A stretch of DNA of 27,703 nt from JASFEQ01 sp050122535 (GTDB taxonomy: Bacteria > Desulfobacterota > DSM-4660 > Desulfatiglandales > HGW-15): NCBI GenBank assembly GCA_050122535.1, contig JASFIT010000009.1, positions 1 to 27,703 of the forward strand. The letters run 5' to 3'. Each line of letters opens with the position of its first letter. Position 1 is the first letter of the stretch. The position numbers and the translations under genes were made by a program. The notes under the pieces are model-generated. The model was not told the origin of the DNA, ran no database searches, and saw only the letters and a list, made by a program, of their open reading frames with translations. Positions 15,303-23,962 of the stretch are shown here, in pieces.

Positions 15303-16454
15303 TTACCTACCCTCAAGCTCTTTGACCCGCTTCACAATGAGCCGGCCCGCCTCTTCAATTTGTTCCATATCATTGGTCCGGCCCACCGTTAATCGGAGGG
15401 CGCCCATACCCACATCAGGAGGAACGCCCATGGCAGAGAGGACATGGGAAAGCTCCACAGACCGATCATGGCATGCCGCGCCTGTGGATGCGTAAAGGGT
15501 TGGCAGTCCATCGAGGATCTTACTCCCATCGATCCAGGGCACGGAGACATTCAATGTATTGGGGAGCCTCTCGTCAGGATGCCCATTGAGGACGAGGTTA
15601 TCCAAATCACTGAACAGGAGTTCCTGCAATCGGTCCCTCATGAGCTTCATGGTCTTCATATCCCCTCGGAGTCTTTCTCTCGCCACCTGACAGGCAACGC
15701 CTAAGCCCACTGAGAGAATGAGATTCTCTGTGCCGGGCCTTTTGCCCCCTTCCTGCCCTGCCCCATGGATAAGGGGGGTGAGGTTCTGACCCTCTTTGAT
15801 GAACAAGGCCCCCACACCCTTTGGTGCATAGAGCTTGTGTCCCGCCACACTCAAAAAGTCCACCCCCAGCTCGTTCACATCCACAGGGATCTTGCCTATG
15901 GCCTGGGCAGCATCCGTATGGAGTGGTATCCCATGTTCCCTGGCCAGCTGGGAAATCTCCCTGATGGGCTGCAAAGTTCCGGTTTCATTGTTGGCCAGCA
16001 TAATGGAGATGAGTGAAGTATTGGGTTGGATGGCACGCCGGACCTGTTCTGAGTCCACAAGGCCAAAAGTGTCCACGGGAATTACGGTGACATCGACCCC
16101 TAGCTTCTCAAGAAATAGGGCAGGGTTTATGATAGCGGGATGCTCAACAGCAGAGGTGATGATATGGAAATTTCCTGGATTTCTCAAATTGACGATCCCC
16201 TTCAGAACCATGTTATTGGACTCACTGCCACCCGAGGTGAAGACAACTTCGTGGTTGGTGCAGCCGAGGAGCATGGCCACCTGTTCCCGACATTGCTCAA
16301 GCCTTTCTTTGGCCCTTATTCCCAGAGCATAGGGACTAGAAGGGTTGCCAAACTCTTCCTGCATGAAAGGCATCATGGCCTTGGCCGCGGCTGGGTCTAC
16401 GGGCGTGGTGGCATTATGGTCGAGGTAGATAAAGGAGCGAGACTGGGATGTCAT
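15303..16454 (-). CDS. NifS/IscS-family cysteine desulfurase
   Basis: This PLP enzyme removes sulfur from L-cysteine for Fe-S cluster, tRNA thiolation or other sulfur-transfer pathways. The 383-aa protein has YLDHNATTP (10-18), the PLP-stacking His105 (AVEHPA), Asp181 and Gln184 (HTDAAQA) and the Schiff-base lysine K207 (AGHK). The catalytic cysteine is C328 in TGAACHDRSVELSHVL. The loop is as long as in NifS, but the usual SxACxSG reads AACHDR. That variant is also seen in some desulfurase-like or selenocysteine-lyase-like members, so the substrate is not certain. GGAGGG lies 6 bases before the ATG. No iscU, iscR or mnmA neighbour is visible; it is divergent from ppsA. Confidence 0.9.
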   Translation of the reverse strand: MTSQSRSFIYLDHNATTPVDPAAAKAMMPFMQEEFGNPSSPYALGIRAKERLEQCREQVAMLLGCTNHEVVFTSGGSESNNMVLKGIVNLRNPGNFHIITSAVEHPAIINPALFLEKLGVDVTVIPVDTFGLVDSEQVRRAIQPNTSLISIMLANNETGTLQPIREISQLAREHGIPLHTDAAQAIGKIPVDVNELGVDFLSVAGHKLYAPKGVGALFIKEGQNLTPLIHGAGQEGGKRPGTENLILSVGLGVACQVARERLRGDMKTMKLMRDRLQELLFSDLDNLVLNGHPDERLPNTLNVSVPWIDGSKILDGLPTLYASTGAACHDRSVELSHVLSAMGVPPDVGMGALRLTVGRTNDMEQIEEAGRLIVKRVKELEGR

Positions 16455-16609
16455 GTGATCCCTCCTATCTAGGCATTGGATTTGACCTGGGAGATTTATG
16501 AGGGGAAAGGCACAGGGTTAACAGAAATTGGGCTCGGCTTGGGCATCGAAGCTCATGCCATAGTCCATGTGCCTAGACTCATTAGGGTTTGTAGACCATA
16601 TTTTGCCAA

Positions 16610-16638
16610 TTGACAACAAATTAGGTTAGTGTTACCTT
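16610..16638 (+). promoter_or_regulatory. candidate sigma-70 promoter for ppsA
   Basis: TTGACA (16610-16615) is followed after 17 bp by TACCTT (16633-16638, four of six consensus bases). The predicted transcript would have a leader of about 57 nt before the ppsA start. Confidence 0.45.
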
Positions 16639-16700
16639 AATCAGTCTTCATAAAAACTCCCCATTTGCCATGCCAACGATATATTTAAAGGAGAATGGCT

Positions 16701-19178
16701 ATGCCAGATAGGAGCAAGAACTTTATCCTCTGGTTTAATGAAATCGGCATAGATGATGTTCCCATGGTCGGCGGGAAGTGCGCCTCCCTTGGAGAGATGT
16801 ATCGAAAACTCCATGACAAAGGGATTAGTATTCCCAATGGATTTGCCATTACCGCCTACGCCTATCGATACTTCCTCAAATATGCAGGGATTGAGGATGA
16901 GATCAAGAAGGTGCTCAAAGACCTGGAAACCGGGGACGTCCATGACCTGATGAGACGGGGAAGGGAGGTCCGTGATATTATAAGGCACGCGGAGTTTCCT
17001 CCGGATCTGACCCAAGCCATCTACGTGGCCTACGATAAACTGGGAGAAGAGTTTGGCCAGCAGGGGCTGGATGACCTGGATGTGGCCATTCGATCATCGG
17101 CTACGGCCGAGGACCTGCCCGATGCCTCTTTTGCTGGTCAGCAGGATACCTTTCTTAATATCAGGGGGAAGAGAAGTGTGCTGCAAGCCTGCCGCAATTG
17201 CTTTGCCAGCCTTTTTACGAATCGCGCCATCTCCTATCGTCACGATAAGGGTTATGGTCAGTTTGATGTTTCCCTCTCCATAGCGGTGCAGAAAATGGTC
17301 CGGAGCGATTCTGCCTATTCGGGGGTCATCTTTTCCATAGACACCGAGACCGGATTCAAAGATGCTGTTTTCCTGACCGCTGCCTATGGCTTGGGTGAAA
17401 ATGTGGTTCAGGGGACCGTCAACCCTGATGAATATTACGTATTCAAGCCCACACTAAAGATGGGTAAGAAGGCCATCATAAACCGCAAGGTGGGAGACAG
17501 GGATATTAAGATGGTCTATTCCATGGAGGATGAGGCCACCACGAAAAATGTGGCCACCACCATCACTGAAAGGCACCGCTATGTCTTGGATGATGATGAG
17601 ATCATCAAGCTTGCGGAATGGGCCTGCATCATTGAGGATCATTATAGCAAGGAGGCAGGGTACTACAAGCCAATGGATATTGAATGGGCCAAGGATGGCG
17701 ATGGCGTCAACGAGGGGACGGGGGAACTATTTATCGTTCAAGCGAGGCCAGAAACGATCCACTCTCAGAAGGATTCTAACACCTATGAGAATTACCACCT
17801 CCTTGAAGAGGGGGAGATCTTGACCAGCGGGACGGCTGTGGGCATGAAGGTGGGCCAGGGGGTGGCCAACGTGATCGAGTCATCGGCTGAGATGGAAAAA
17901 TTCAAAAAAGGCGAGGTCCTGGTCACAAATATGACCGATCCTGACTGGGAACCCATTATGAAGCTTGCTTCAGCCATTGTGACCAATAAGGGTGGACGCA
18001 CATGCCATGCAGCCATCGTCTCCCGGGAACTGGGGATCCCCTGCGTCATTGGCACAGGCAATGCCGATGAATTGATCCAGACAGGTCAGAAAGTCACCGT
18101 CTCCTGCTGTGAAGGTGAGACGGGGAATGTATATGAAGGAATACTGAAATTCAATGTGGAGACCATGAACCTAGATGAGTTGCCTACAACGCGGACCAAG
18201 ATCATGATGAACGTGGGGATACCTGAGCAGGCCTTTACGCAGGGAATGATACCGAACGATGGGGTAGGCCTGGCCAGGATAGAATTCATTATCAATTCTC
18301 ACATCGGGATTCATCCTCTCGCCTTGATTGATTATGAGAAGCTAAAAGGGAAGGCCGCAAGCGATCAGAGGGTTGCGGGGGTCGTTTACAAAATTGACCA
18401 GATAACCTCCGTCTATGAGGACAAGGCACAGTTCTTTATTGACAAGCTGGCTGAAGGAGTAAGCCGGATTGGTGCAGGATTCTATCCCAATGATGTGATT
18501 GTCCGCCTGTCCGATTTTAAAACCAATGAGTATGAGAACTTGCTCGGTGGATATCTCTATGAACCCGAGGAGAGCAACCCTATGATCGGCTGGAGGGGGG
18601 CCTCTCGCTATTATGACGAAAACTTCAAACCTGCCTTTGAACTGGAGTGCCGTGCTCTGCATAAAGCGCGGGGCGAGATCGGACTCACAAACATAAAAGT
18701 CATGATACCCTTTTGTAGAACCCCGGAAGAGGGCAGGAGGGTGGTTGACGTGATGAGAGAGTTCGGCTTGGTGCAGGGGGACGATGGCCTGGAGATTTAC
18801 GTGATGTGCGAGATCCCGAGCAACGTGATCTGCGCCGATCAATTTGCAGAAATATTCGATGGATTCTCCATCGGTTCCAATGACCTGACCCAACTCGCCC
18901 TTGGGCTTGATCGAGATTCCTCTCTCGTATCCCACATTTATGATGAAAGAAACGATGCAGTGAAAAGGCTGGTGGAACAAGTGATCAATGTGGCCAAGAA
19001 AAAGGGTCGCAAGATTGGGATCTGTGGTCAGGCACCCAGCGATTTCCCTGACTTTGCGGATTTTCTGGTGGAATGCGGGATAGATTCCATGAGTCTGATT
19101 CCTGATACAGTGATTAAGACCCGGGTGGCCATTGCCAAGAAGGAAAAGGAACTGGGAATAGAAGTGGAGAAAGCGTAG
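16701..19178 (+). CDS. ppsA: phosphoenolpyruvate synthase
   Basis: PEP synthase converts pyruvate, ATP and water to PEP, AMP and phosphate, the entry step of gluconeogenesis from acetate or pyruvate. The protein (about 825 aa) has the three expected domains. The N-terminal ATP-grasp part carries VGGKCASLGEM, AIRSSATAEDLPDASFAGQQ and IVQARPETIHS. The phosphohistidine domain has GGRTCHAAIVSRELG, with catalytic His at about 436. The C-terminal PEP/pyruvate barrel has GSNDLTQLALGLDRDS and GICGQAPSD with the catalytic cysteine. AAGGAG (16688-16693) favours the ATG at 16701 (7-base spacing) over the in-frame ATG at 16695 (1 base). fabH begins 3 bp after the stop, so they form an operon. Confidence 0.95.
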   Translation: MPDRSKNFILWFNEIGIDDVPMVGGKCASLGEMYRKLHDKGISIPNGFAITAYAYRYFLKYAGIEDEIKKVLKDLETGDVHDLMRRGREVRDIIRHAEFPPDLTQAIYVAYDKLGEEFGQQGLDDLDVAIRSSATAEDLPDASFAGQQDTFLNIRGKRSVLQACRNCFASLFTNRAISYRHDKGYGQFDVSLSIAVQKMVRSDSAYSGVIFSIDTETGFKDAVFLTAAYGLGENVVQGTVNPDEYYVFKPTLKMGKKAIINRKVGDRDIKMVYSMEDEATTKNVATTITERHRYVLDDDEIIKLAEWACIIEDHYSKEAGYYKPMDIEWAKDGDGVNEGTGELFIVQARPETIHSQKDSNTYENYHLLEEGEILTSGTAVGMKVGQGVANVIESSAEMEKFKKGEVLVTNMTDPDWEPIMKLASAIVTNKGGRTCHAAIVSRELGIPCVIGTGNADELIQTGQKVTVSCCEGETGNVYEGILKFNVETMNLDELPTTRTKIMMNVGIPEQAFTQGMIPNDGVGLARIEFIINSHIGIHPLALIDYEKLKGKAASDQRVAGVVYKIDQITSVYEDKAQFFIDKLAEGVSRIGAGFYPNDVIVRLSDFKTNEYENLLGGYLYEPEESNPMIGWRGASRYYDENFKPAFELECRALHKARGEIGLTNIKVMIPFCRTPEEGRRVVDVMREFGLVQGDDGLEIYVMCEIPSNVICADQFAEIFDGFSIGSNDLTQLALGLDRDSSLVSHIYDERNDAVKRLVEQVINVAKKKGRKIGICGQAPSDFPDFADFLVECGIDSMSLIPDTVIKTRVAIAKKEKELGIEVEKA

Positions 19179-19181
19179 AAG

Positions 19182-20171
19182 ATGACATCCATACGAATTC
19201 TGGGGACAGGCTCCTACGTCCCGCCTAAAAAACTCACCAATCTTGATCTTGAAAAAATGGGCCTTGACACCACGGATGAATGGATCGTCCAACGCACGGG
19301 TGTCAAGGAGCGGCGGGTCGCTGATCCAGATGTGAACACCTCTGACATGGGTTATGAGGCTTCAGTAAAGGCCCTTGAGATGGCAGGCATGAGTGCCAAA
19401 GATCTGGATCTTATTATGGTGGCCACGATCACGCCGGACACTTGCTGTCCGGCAGCGGCTAACTGGCTGCAGGCCAAGCTGAATGCGCCACAGGCCGTCG
19501 GTTTTGACGTAACGGCCGCGTGCTCAGGCTTCATCTTTGGTCTCAATCTGGCGACACAATATTTGAATACGGGATACTTCAATCGCATTCTTGTGATCGC
19601 CTCTGAAGTTATGACCAGGACACTCAACTATAAAGATAGGAGTACCTGTATCCTCTGGGGAGATGGGGCGGGTGCTGCCGTATTAAACAAAAGTGAGGGG
19701 AATCACAGAATTCTCTCCACCCATATCCATTCGGATGGGAAAAACGGACAGGATCTCTTGATGCCGGGCGGCGGATCGATGACCACCCCCATATCCCATG
19801 AGAGTGTAGATAAGGGGCTACATTATCTCAACATGATTGAGGCGAATGCAAGTTTTAGGGTGGCCGTGAGGCACTTCATTGACTCCATCAAAGAGGCTGC
19901 AGCCTTTAACAATGTTGCCATCGAGGAAATAAACTGGTTCATACCTCACCAAGCAAACCTGCGAATGTTCCAGTCCATGGCCAAGACCCTGAAAATCTCA
20001 ATGGATAAGTTTTATGTGACCCTGAACAAATACGGGAACATCTCCTCGGCATCCTGTGCCATTTCCCTGGATGAGGCGGTCAGGGACGGCAGCGTCAAGG
20101 AGGGTGACCTCATCTGCATGCCTGTATTCGGCGGCGGTCTGACCTGGGGTAGCGCCCTGATAAGGTGGTAG
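19182..20171 (+). CDS. fabH: 3-oxoacyl-ACP synthase III (KAS III / FabH-type)
   Basis: FabH condenses acetyl-CoA (or another acyl-CoA) with malonyl-ACP to start fatty-acid chains. The 329-aa thiolase-fold protein has the complete catalytic triad. Cys114 is in TAACSGF, His256 in PHQANLRMF and Asn286 in YGNISSAS. It also shows GTGSYVPP at the start, WIVQRTGVKERR (about 34-45) and the C-terminal GGGLTWGSALIRW. It lacks an acyl-carrier or other fused domain. It follows ppsA by only 3 bp; the GGAGAAAG inside the ppsA end can serve as ribosome-binding site. No other fab gene is adjacent, so it could be an additional FabH for a special acyl-CoA rather than the main housekeeping copy. Confidence 0.93.
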   Translation: MTSIRILGTGSYVPPKKLTNLDLEKMGLDTTDEWIVQRTGVKERRVADPDVNTSDMGYEASVKALEMAGMSAKDLDLIMVATITPDTCCPAAANWLQAKLNAPQAVGFDVTAACSGFIFGLNLATQYLNTGYFNRILVIASEVMTRTLNYKDRSTCILWGDGAGAAVLNKSEGNHRILSTHIHSDGKNGQDLLMPGGGSMTTPISHESVDKGLHYLNMIEANASFRVAVRHFIDSIKEAAAFNNVAIEEINWFIPHQANLRMFQSMAKTLKISMDKFYVTLNKYGNISSASCAISLDEAVRDGSVKEGDLICMPVFGGGLTWGSALIRW

Positions 20172-20274
20172 CTCCTGCCCCCTGAGTTAATCCAGCGCAC
20201 AAAGAGATAAGTCTTTGATTTGGTACGAGTCACGTGGGACTCGGGCAAGGGAGAAATGTTTCAAGGATTGAACA

Positions 20275-21054
20275 ATGGGGCTTCATAAGAAACTAGAGCA
20301 TCTCAAGACAGGTTACTTAATGGGAGATGAAGGCTTGAGAGAAGGACGACCCACCCTTGTTATGATACATGGCGCGGGGGGAAGGGCAGAGGTCTGGCAA
20401 AAGCAGATCGTGTTATTAGACAAGACCATAAATGTTTTGGCCCTGGACCTTCCCGGTCATGGGAATACTGAGGGTGATGGCCGTTCTCGCATTGCCGACT
20501 ATGCCCAATGGCTCGTAGATATAATAGAGGCGATCATTGATCACCCCATTTTTCTCATGGGTCATTCCATGGGCGGTGCCATTGTTCAGGAGGTGGCCAT
20601 TACTTACCCCCATATCTTGGAGGGGATCGTTCTCGTGGGAACAGGAGCCAGGCTCAAGGTGGCTCCCATGTTTCTGGATGGTCTTCTGAACAATTTTGAG
20701 GAGATTCTGGAGACCCTTATCAGTTATGCCTATGGCCCAGGGACTAACAAGGCAATCATTGAAGAAGGACTAAGGATGATGCAGGCTTCCGGATCAAGGA
20801 TTGTCTATAACGATTTCCTCGCATGTAATGCCTTTGATAGTCGGCAGGAATTGGCACAGATCCATTCGCCCTGCCTTGTGCTTTGTGGGAACGAAGACAA
20901 ACTTGCCCCGCCAAAGCTCTCTGAGGCCCTTAAGGAAGGGATCGAGGGGAGTTTTCTGAAATTCGTACCCAATGCAGGACACACGGTCATGATTGAACGA
21001 TATAAGGAGGTGAACCAGGCGGTTCAAGATTTTATTTTGGGGAGCCATTCATGA
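20275..21054 (+). CDS. alpha/beta-hydrolase fold protein
   Basis: The 259-aa protein has the alpha/beta-hydrolase layout. The oxyanion-hole HGAGG is at about residues 32-36, the nucleophile elbow GHSMGG has Ser98, the acid is Asp208 in GNEDKL, and the catalytic His236 is in NAGHTVMIE. LDLPGHG (58-64) is also typical. There is no signal peptide, so it is a cytosolic esterase, thioesterase or C-C hydrolase; substrate unknown. AAGGA lies 8 bases before the ATG. A small hairpin (CGAGTC 20226-20231 with GACTCG 20238-20243) sits in the 103-bp gap after fabH. It may belong to the ppsA-fabH transcription unit and act on an acyl-thioester, which is inference from position only. Confidence 0.87.
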   Translation: MGLHKKLEHLKTGYLMGDEGLREGRPTLVMIHGAGGRAEVWQKQIVLLDKTINVLALDLPGHGNTEGDGRSRIADYAQWLVDIIEAIIDHPIFLMGHSMGGAIVQEVAITYPHILEGIVLVGTGARLKVAPMFLDGLLNNFEEILETLISYAYGPGTNKAIIEEGLRMMQASGSRIVYNDFLACNAFDSRQELAQIHSPCLVLCGNEDKLAPPKLSEALKEGIEGSFLKFVPNAGHTVMIERYKEVNQAVQDFILGSHS

Positions 21055-21066
21055 TCCATTAAGTTT

Positions 21067-21095
21067 TTGACAGTGGGTTATTGTCCCGTTATAAG
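21067..21095 (+). promoter_or_regulatory. near-consensus sigma-70 promoter upstream of the GNAT gene
   Basis: A perfect TTGACA (21067-21072) is separated by the ideal 17 bp from TATAAG (21090-21095, five of six consensus bases). The predicted transcript start near 21102 leaves a leader of about 115 nt before the GTG at 21218. It suggests that the acetyltransferase is expressed independently of the ppsA-fabH block. Confidence 0.6.
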
Positions 21096-21217
21096 AAATA
21101 AAGTCATTGAGGAACGCTTCCGATTTGGACATATTGCATAGCGGGGGAACCGGGTATTTATTCAATTATCAGACAAATTTGGGGGCAAAACAGGACCTAA
21201 GAGGAAGGAGGGGTGCT

Positions 21218-21670
21218 GTGGCTGAAAGGGAATCCAAAATACCGGTTATCCGCACCATGACCGCCAAGGACTTGGAACGTATCGCTCAAATTGATACTAA
21301 GGTCCTCGGAAAGACGAGAGCCGAATACTGGGAAATGAAACTAGAATTGGTGGAAAAACGCTCTCCTATGGCGTCCTTGGTGGCTGAGCTGGAGGGGGAA
21401 GTGGTCGGCTTCATCATTGGGGACGCCAGCGGTTGGGAATACGGGATCCCTGAGCATGTGGGTTGGATCGATACGATCGGCGTTGATCCTGCTTATCAAG
21501 GGAAGGGCATCGCCAAAATGCTGTTCACCGAGATGATCGGTGCCTTAAAAAAGGTTGGGGTTGATACCATATATACCTTCGTTAATTGGCGCGATTGGAG
21601 CCTTCTGCGGTTTTTTAATGCCATGGGCTTTGAGAAAGGAGACATGGTAAACCTAGAACTGAAGGTTTGA
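21218..21670 (+). CDS. GNAT-family N-acetyltransferase
   Basis: From the GTG at 21218 the protein is 150 aa, the normal size of a single GNAT domain. It begins with the beta-strand IRTMTAKDLERIAQID typical of RimI-like members. It carries the acetyl-CoA pyrophosphate loop in VDPAYQGKGIAKML (about residues 89-102, core Q94-G95-K96-G97). It ends with the FFNAMGFEKGD motif. The longer open frame from 21107 adds 37 residues with no family match. AAGGAGG (21205-21211) lies 6 bases before the GTG, so the shorter start is preferred. The substrate (protein N-terminus, antibiotic or metabolite) cannot be predicted. It is convergent with dsbD. Confidence 0.87.
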   Translation: MAERESKIPVIRTMTAKDLERIAQIDTKVLGKTRAEYWEMKLELVEKRSPMASLVAELEGEVVGFIIGDASGWEYGIPEHVGWIDTIGVDPAYQGKGIAKMLFTEMIGALKKVGVDTIYTFVNWRDWSLLRFFNAMGFEKGDMVNLELKV

Positions 21671-21735
21671 TAGGGGACTTGACGAAGCCATTGCAGCTGG
21701 CCGCGGCCTTTGTTGCAGCGGATGGTTGACCACCA

Positions 21736-23511
21736 TCAGCGCGCGGGTGCTGATCTCTCCAGGTGCTTTCGCATCCTGTTTAAGAATTCAAATCTGCTCA
21801 CATACGTTTCGATCCTCAAATCCTTCTCTTCCTCGCCCGCTCTGTTCAAGAAAATGATGGTGGGTACCCCCCTGACGCCGTATTGCTTCAACACCTCGTC
21901 CTGAAAGGGCTGGCGGCGGGTCAAATCCAAGCGCATGGTCACCAAATTCTCACTTAGCCTCAGAACTTCGGGGTCTTTGAAAACCCTTTTTTCCATGGCT
22001 AAGCAGGGTGGACACCAGTCCGCATAAAAATCCAAAATGAGGGGTTTCTTCTCCTTCGCCGTCGCGGCTATGATGTTCTGATCATAGGGTATCCATTCGA
22101 TTCCTTCCCTCTCATAAGCTGATGAGATGAGGTAGAGGACTCCGCCACACACCAGACAAATCCCAACAACCCTCTTAAGGTTGGAAAATCGGCGCAGGCC
22201 GCTTCCCGTGCTGTCAAGAAAGCCAAGATGGATACCGGCGGCTGCAGCAACGGCAGCCAAGAGCCCCAATTTTACCAGGTAATGGGGGATCAGGGGACTT
22301 ATCATATAGGCCGCCATGCCCACCAAGACCCAGCCCATGAATTTCCTGACCCACAAAAGCCAGTCCCCTGACCTGGGGAGCTTATCTAAGGCCCCAGAAA
22401 ATATGGCGAGAAAAGAAAGAGGAAGACCGAGGCCCAGGCTGAGGATGAAAAAATAGAGGAATCCGAGGAATGGATCACCCTTTTGGCCCACATAGGTGAG
22501 CAGTGCCAGTATGAAGGGTCCCAGGCAGGGAGCGGCCACGATTCCAAGGGTTAGCCCCATGAAGATCGTCCCAAAATATCCGCCGTAGGTCTTGGATGCA
22601 ATCTTGGTGAGGGTGGCTGGGATCCGAAATTCCCAGAATCCGAAGAAGCTCAAGCCCAAGGCAGTCATCACCCCGGCCACAAAAATCAGGACCAGTGGCT
22701 GCTGGAGTACCGCACCGAGCATACCTCCAGACAGCGCGGCCGCAAGACCAAGCACGGAGTTCGTGAGGGCAAGGCCAAGGATGTAAAGCAATCCATGCAT
22801 GATGGTATTTGCCCCTACTTTTTGGCTCCTCCCTCCGAAATAGGAGACCGTTATGGGGATGAGGGGATAGACGCATGGGGTAAGATTGAGGGCCAAACCC
22901 CACAAAAAAATGCCAAACAGGGTAAGCATGAAGCCGGCCCCAGACCTCATCCCCGGAAGGCCCTTTTCAAGAGGCATCTCCGTACGGGCGGAAAGAAATA
23001 TCTGTTGATTCAGGGTCTTGGTTGGTGTGCCGCGAGGGACGATAACTGCTGAGAGGTGCACAGAAACATTTTCCGGAGGCAGGCACAGCGTGGATGAGCA
23101 GGCCTGATAGGAGAGTTTTCCCTTTATTACTTGACTCCCTGATGGGAGCGCGCTGCGCACCGTGAGTGATGCCCTGACCAGGATAGTACCGGAATAGATC
23201 TCTATTGGTTTCGACGTGTACGGGAATTTTTTCTTTTCAGGTTCTGGGAACTCGACCTCTTTTACCGTTAAACCGGGAGATTCTTGAAAGGAAAGTACCG
23301 TGGGGATTAGCCCTTCATCCCCGCTTTTCGTACCGTGGATATTCCAAGGCTTTGCTATCTTCAAACGAAAAAGAATAGGATAGGTTCTCTCTGCTGGATA
23401 TTTGTCGCGGGAGTGAAGGACCTCTACCTGAACCGTTGAGGCAAATGCAGGGAATGGGTGGAAGATGCTTATTATGATGATTAAAAGGAGTATACGTATT
23501 CGTCTTTTCAT
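21736..23511 (-). CDS. dsbD: thiol:disulfide interchange protein DsbD
   Basis: DsbD passes electrons from cytoplasmic thioredoxin across the inner membrane to periplasmic reductases. From the ATG at 23511 it has 591 aa. A signal peptide (KRRIRILLLIIIISIF, cleavage near AFA-S) leads into an N-terminal immunoglobulin-like domain with the cysteine pair in YQACSSTLCLPP (about 138 and 143). An eight-helix membrane domain carries NLTPCVYPLIPIT (Cys213) and AAPCLGPF. The C-terminal thioredoxin domain has WCPPC (about 500-503). All six redox cysteines are present. CPPC replaces the CVAC of the E. coli enzyme. A TTG start at 23559 is possible but less likely. It is transcribed alone. Confidence 0.94.
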   Translation of the reverse strand: MKRRIRILLLIIIISIFHPFPAFASTVQVEVLHSRDKYPAERTYPILFRLKIAKPWNIHGTKSGDEGLIPTVLSFQESPGLTVKEVEFPEPEKKKFPYTSKPIEIYSGTILVRASLTVRSALPSGSQVIKGKLSYQACSSTLCLPPENVSVHLSAVIVPRGTPTKTLNQQIFLSARTEMPLEKGLPGMRSGAGFMLTLFGIFLWGLALNLTPCVYPLIPITVSYFGGRSQKVGANTIMHGLLYILGLALTNSVLGLAAALSGGMLGAVLQQPLVLIFVAGVMTALGLSFFGFWEFRIPATLTKIASKTYGGYFGTIFMGLTLGIVAAPCLGPFILALLTYVGQKGDPFLGFLYFFILSLGLGLPLSFLAIFSGALDKLPRSGDWLLWVRKFMGWVLVGMAAYMISPLIPHYLVKLGLLAAVAAAAGIHLGFLDSTGSGLRRFSNLKRVVGICLVCGGVLYLISSAYEREGIEWIPYDQNIIAATAKEKKPLILDFYADWCPPCLAMEKRVFKDPEVLRLSENLVTMRLDLTRRQPFQDEVLKQYGVRGVPTIIFLNRAGEEEKDLRIETYVSRFEFLNRMRKHLERSAPAR

Positions 23512-23720
23512 TGGGATTAGTGAGCAGTAACAGGCTGTGAGTTGATTTTTAATACGCAAGCGTTTGGGTCAAACTTTCCATCAGGGATCTCTGTCAAAAC
23601 GCCGCACACACTTCCCCATCTTCATGGATTATCTCCCCTGGGGATTTTGTCTATTTCCAGCGCCTATGTTAGAATATATCGGTTGATTCATTCGGGTGTC
23701 AACCTGTGAATAGAGGTCCT

Positions 23721-23884
23721 GACCACCATCAAGGCATCATCTGCGGCGTTGCCTTCGATCGCTCCTCCCCCCGCCCCCCGCCTATGCGGGTGCAGGCTTC
23801 GCGGGGGCAGGCTTGCGGCGTATTGACCCATACGCCTCAGTCGTCGCTCCTCGGCGCCTAGCATCTAATACCTTGCTGGTGATC
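23721..23884. repeat. palindromic repeat D (second family)
   Basis: The left end GACCACCATCAAGGCAT (from 23721) matches the reverse complement of the right end (TACCTTGCTGGTGATC, to 23884) at 18 of 24 positions. The centre is a perfect hairpin, GGCGTAT (23817-23823), TGACCC, ATACGCC (23830-23836). A GC-rich insert with CCGC-CTAT-GCGG and GCAGGC units (about 23765-23810) sits in the left arm. The layout parallels repeats A-C, but the ends differ. The remaining part of 23512-23962 shows no other feature except a short GATCA...TGATC dyad near 23881-23906. Confidence 0.65.
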
Positions 23885-23962
23885 AGGAGTACGCCATAAG
23901 CTGATCATTTCAGTGCTGATACCCTAATTAGACGGTGGATCTGGAAGAGGAGAAATCTGCAT

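Noticed and set aside
18342..19292. A 316-codon open frame antisense to ppsA
   Set aside because: It lies wholly inside the well-supported ppsA gene and the start of fabH, has no recognisable domain, and its composition follows from the sense codon bias.
21699..21708. Perfect 10-bp palindrome GGCCGCGGCC between the GNAT and dsbD genes
   Set aside because: It is short, GC-only, has no T-tract and is unrelated to the other repeats here; it could occur by chance.
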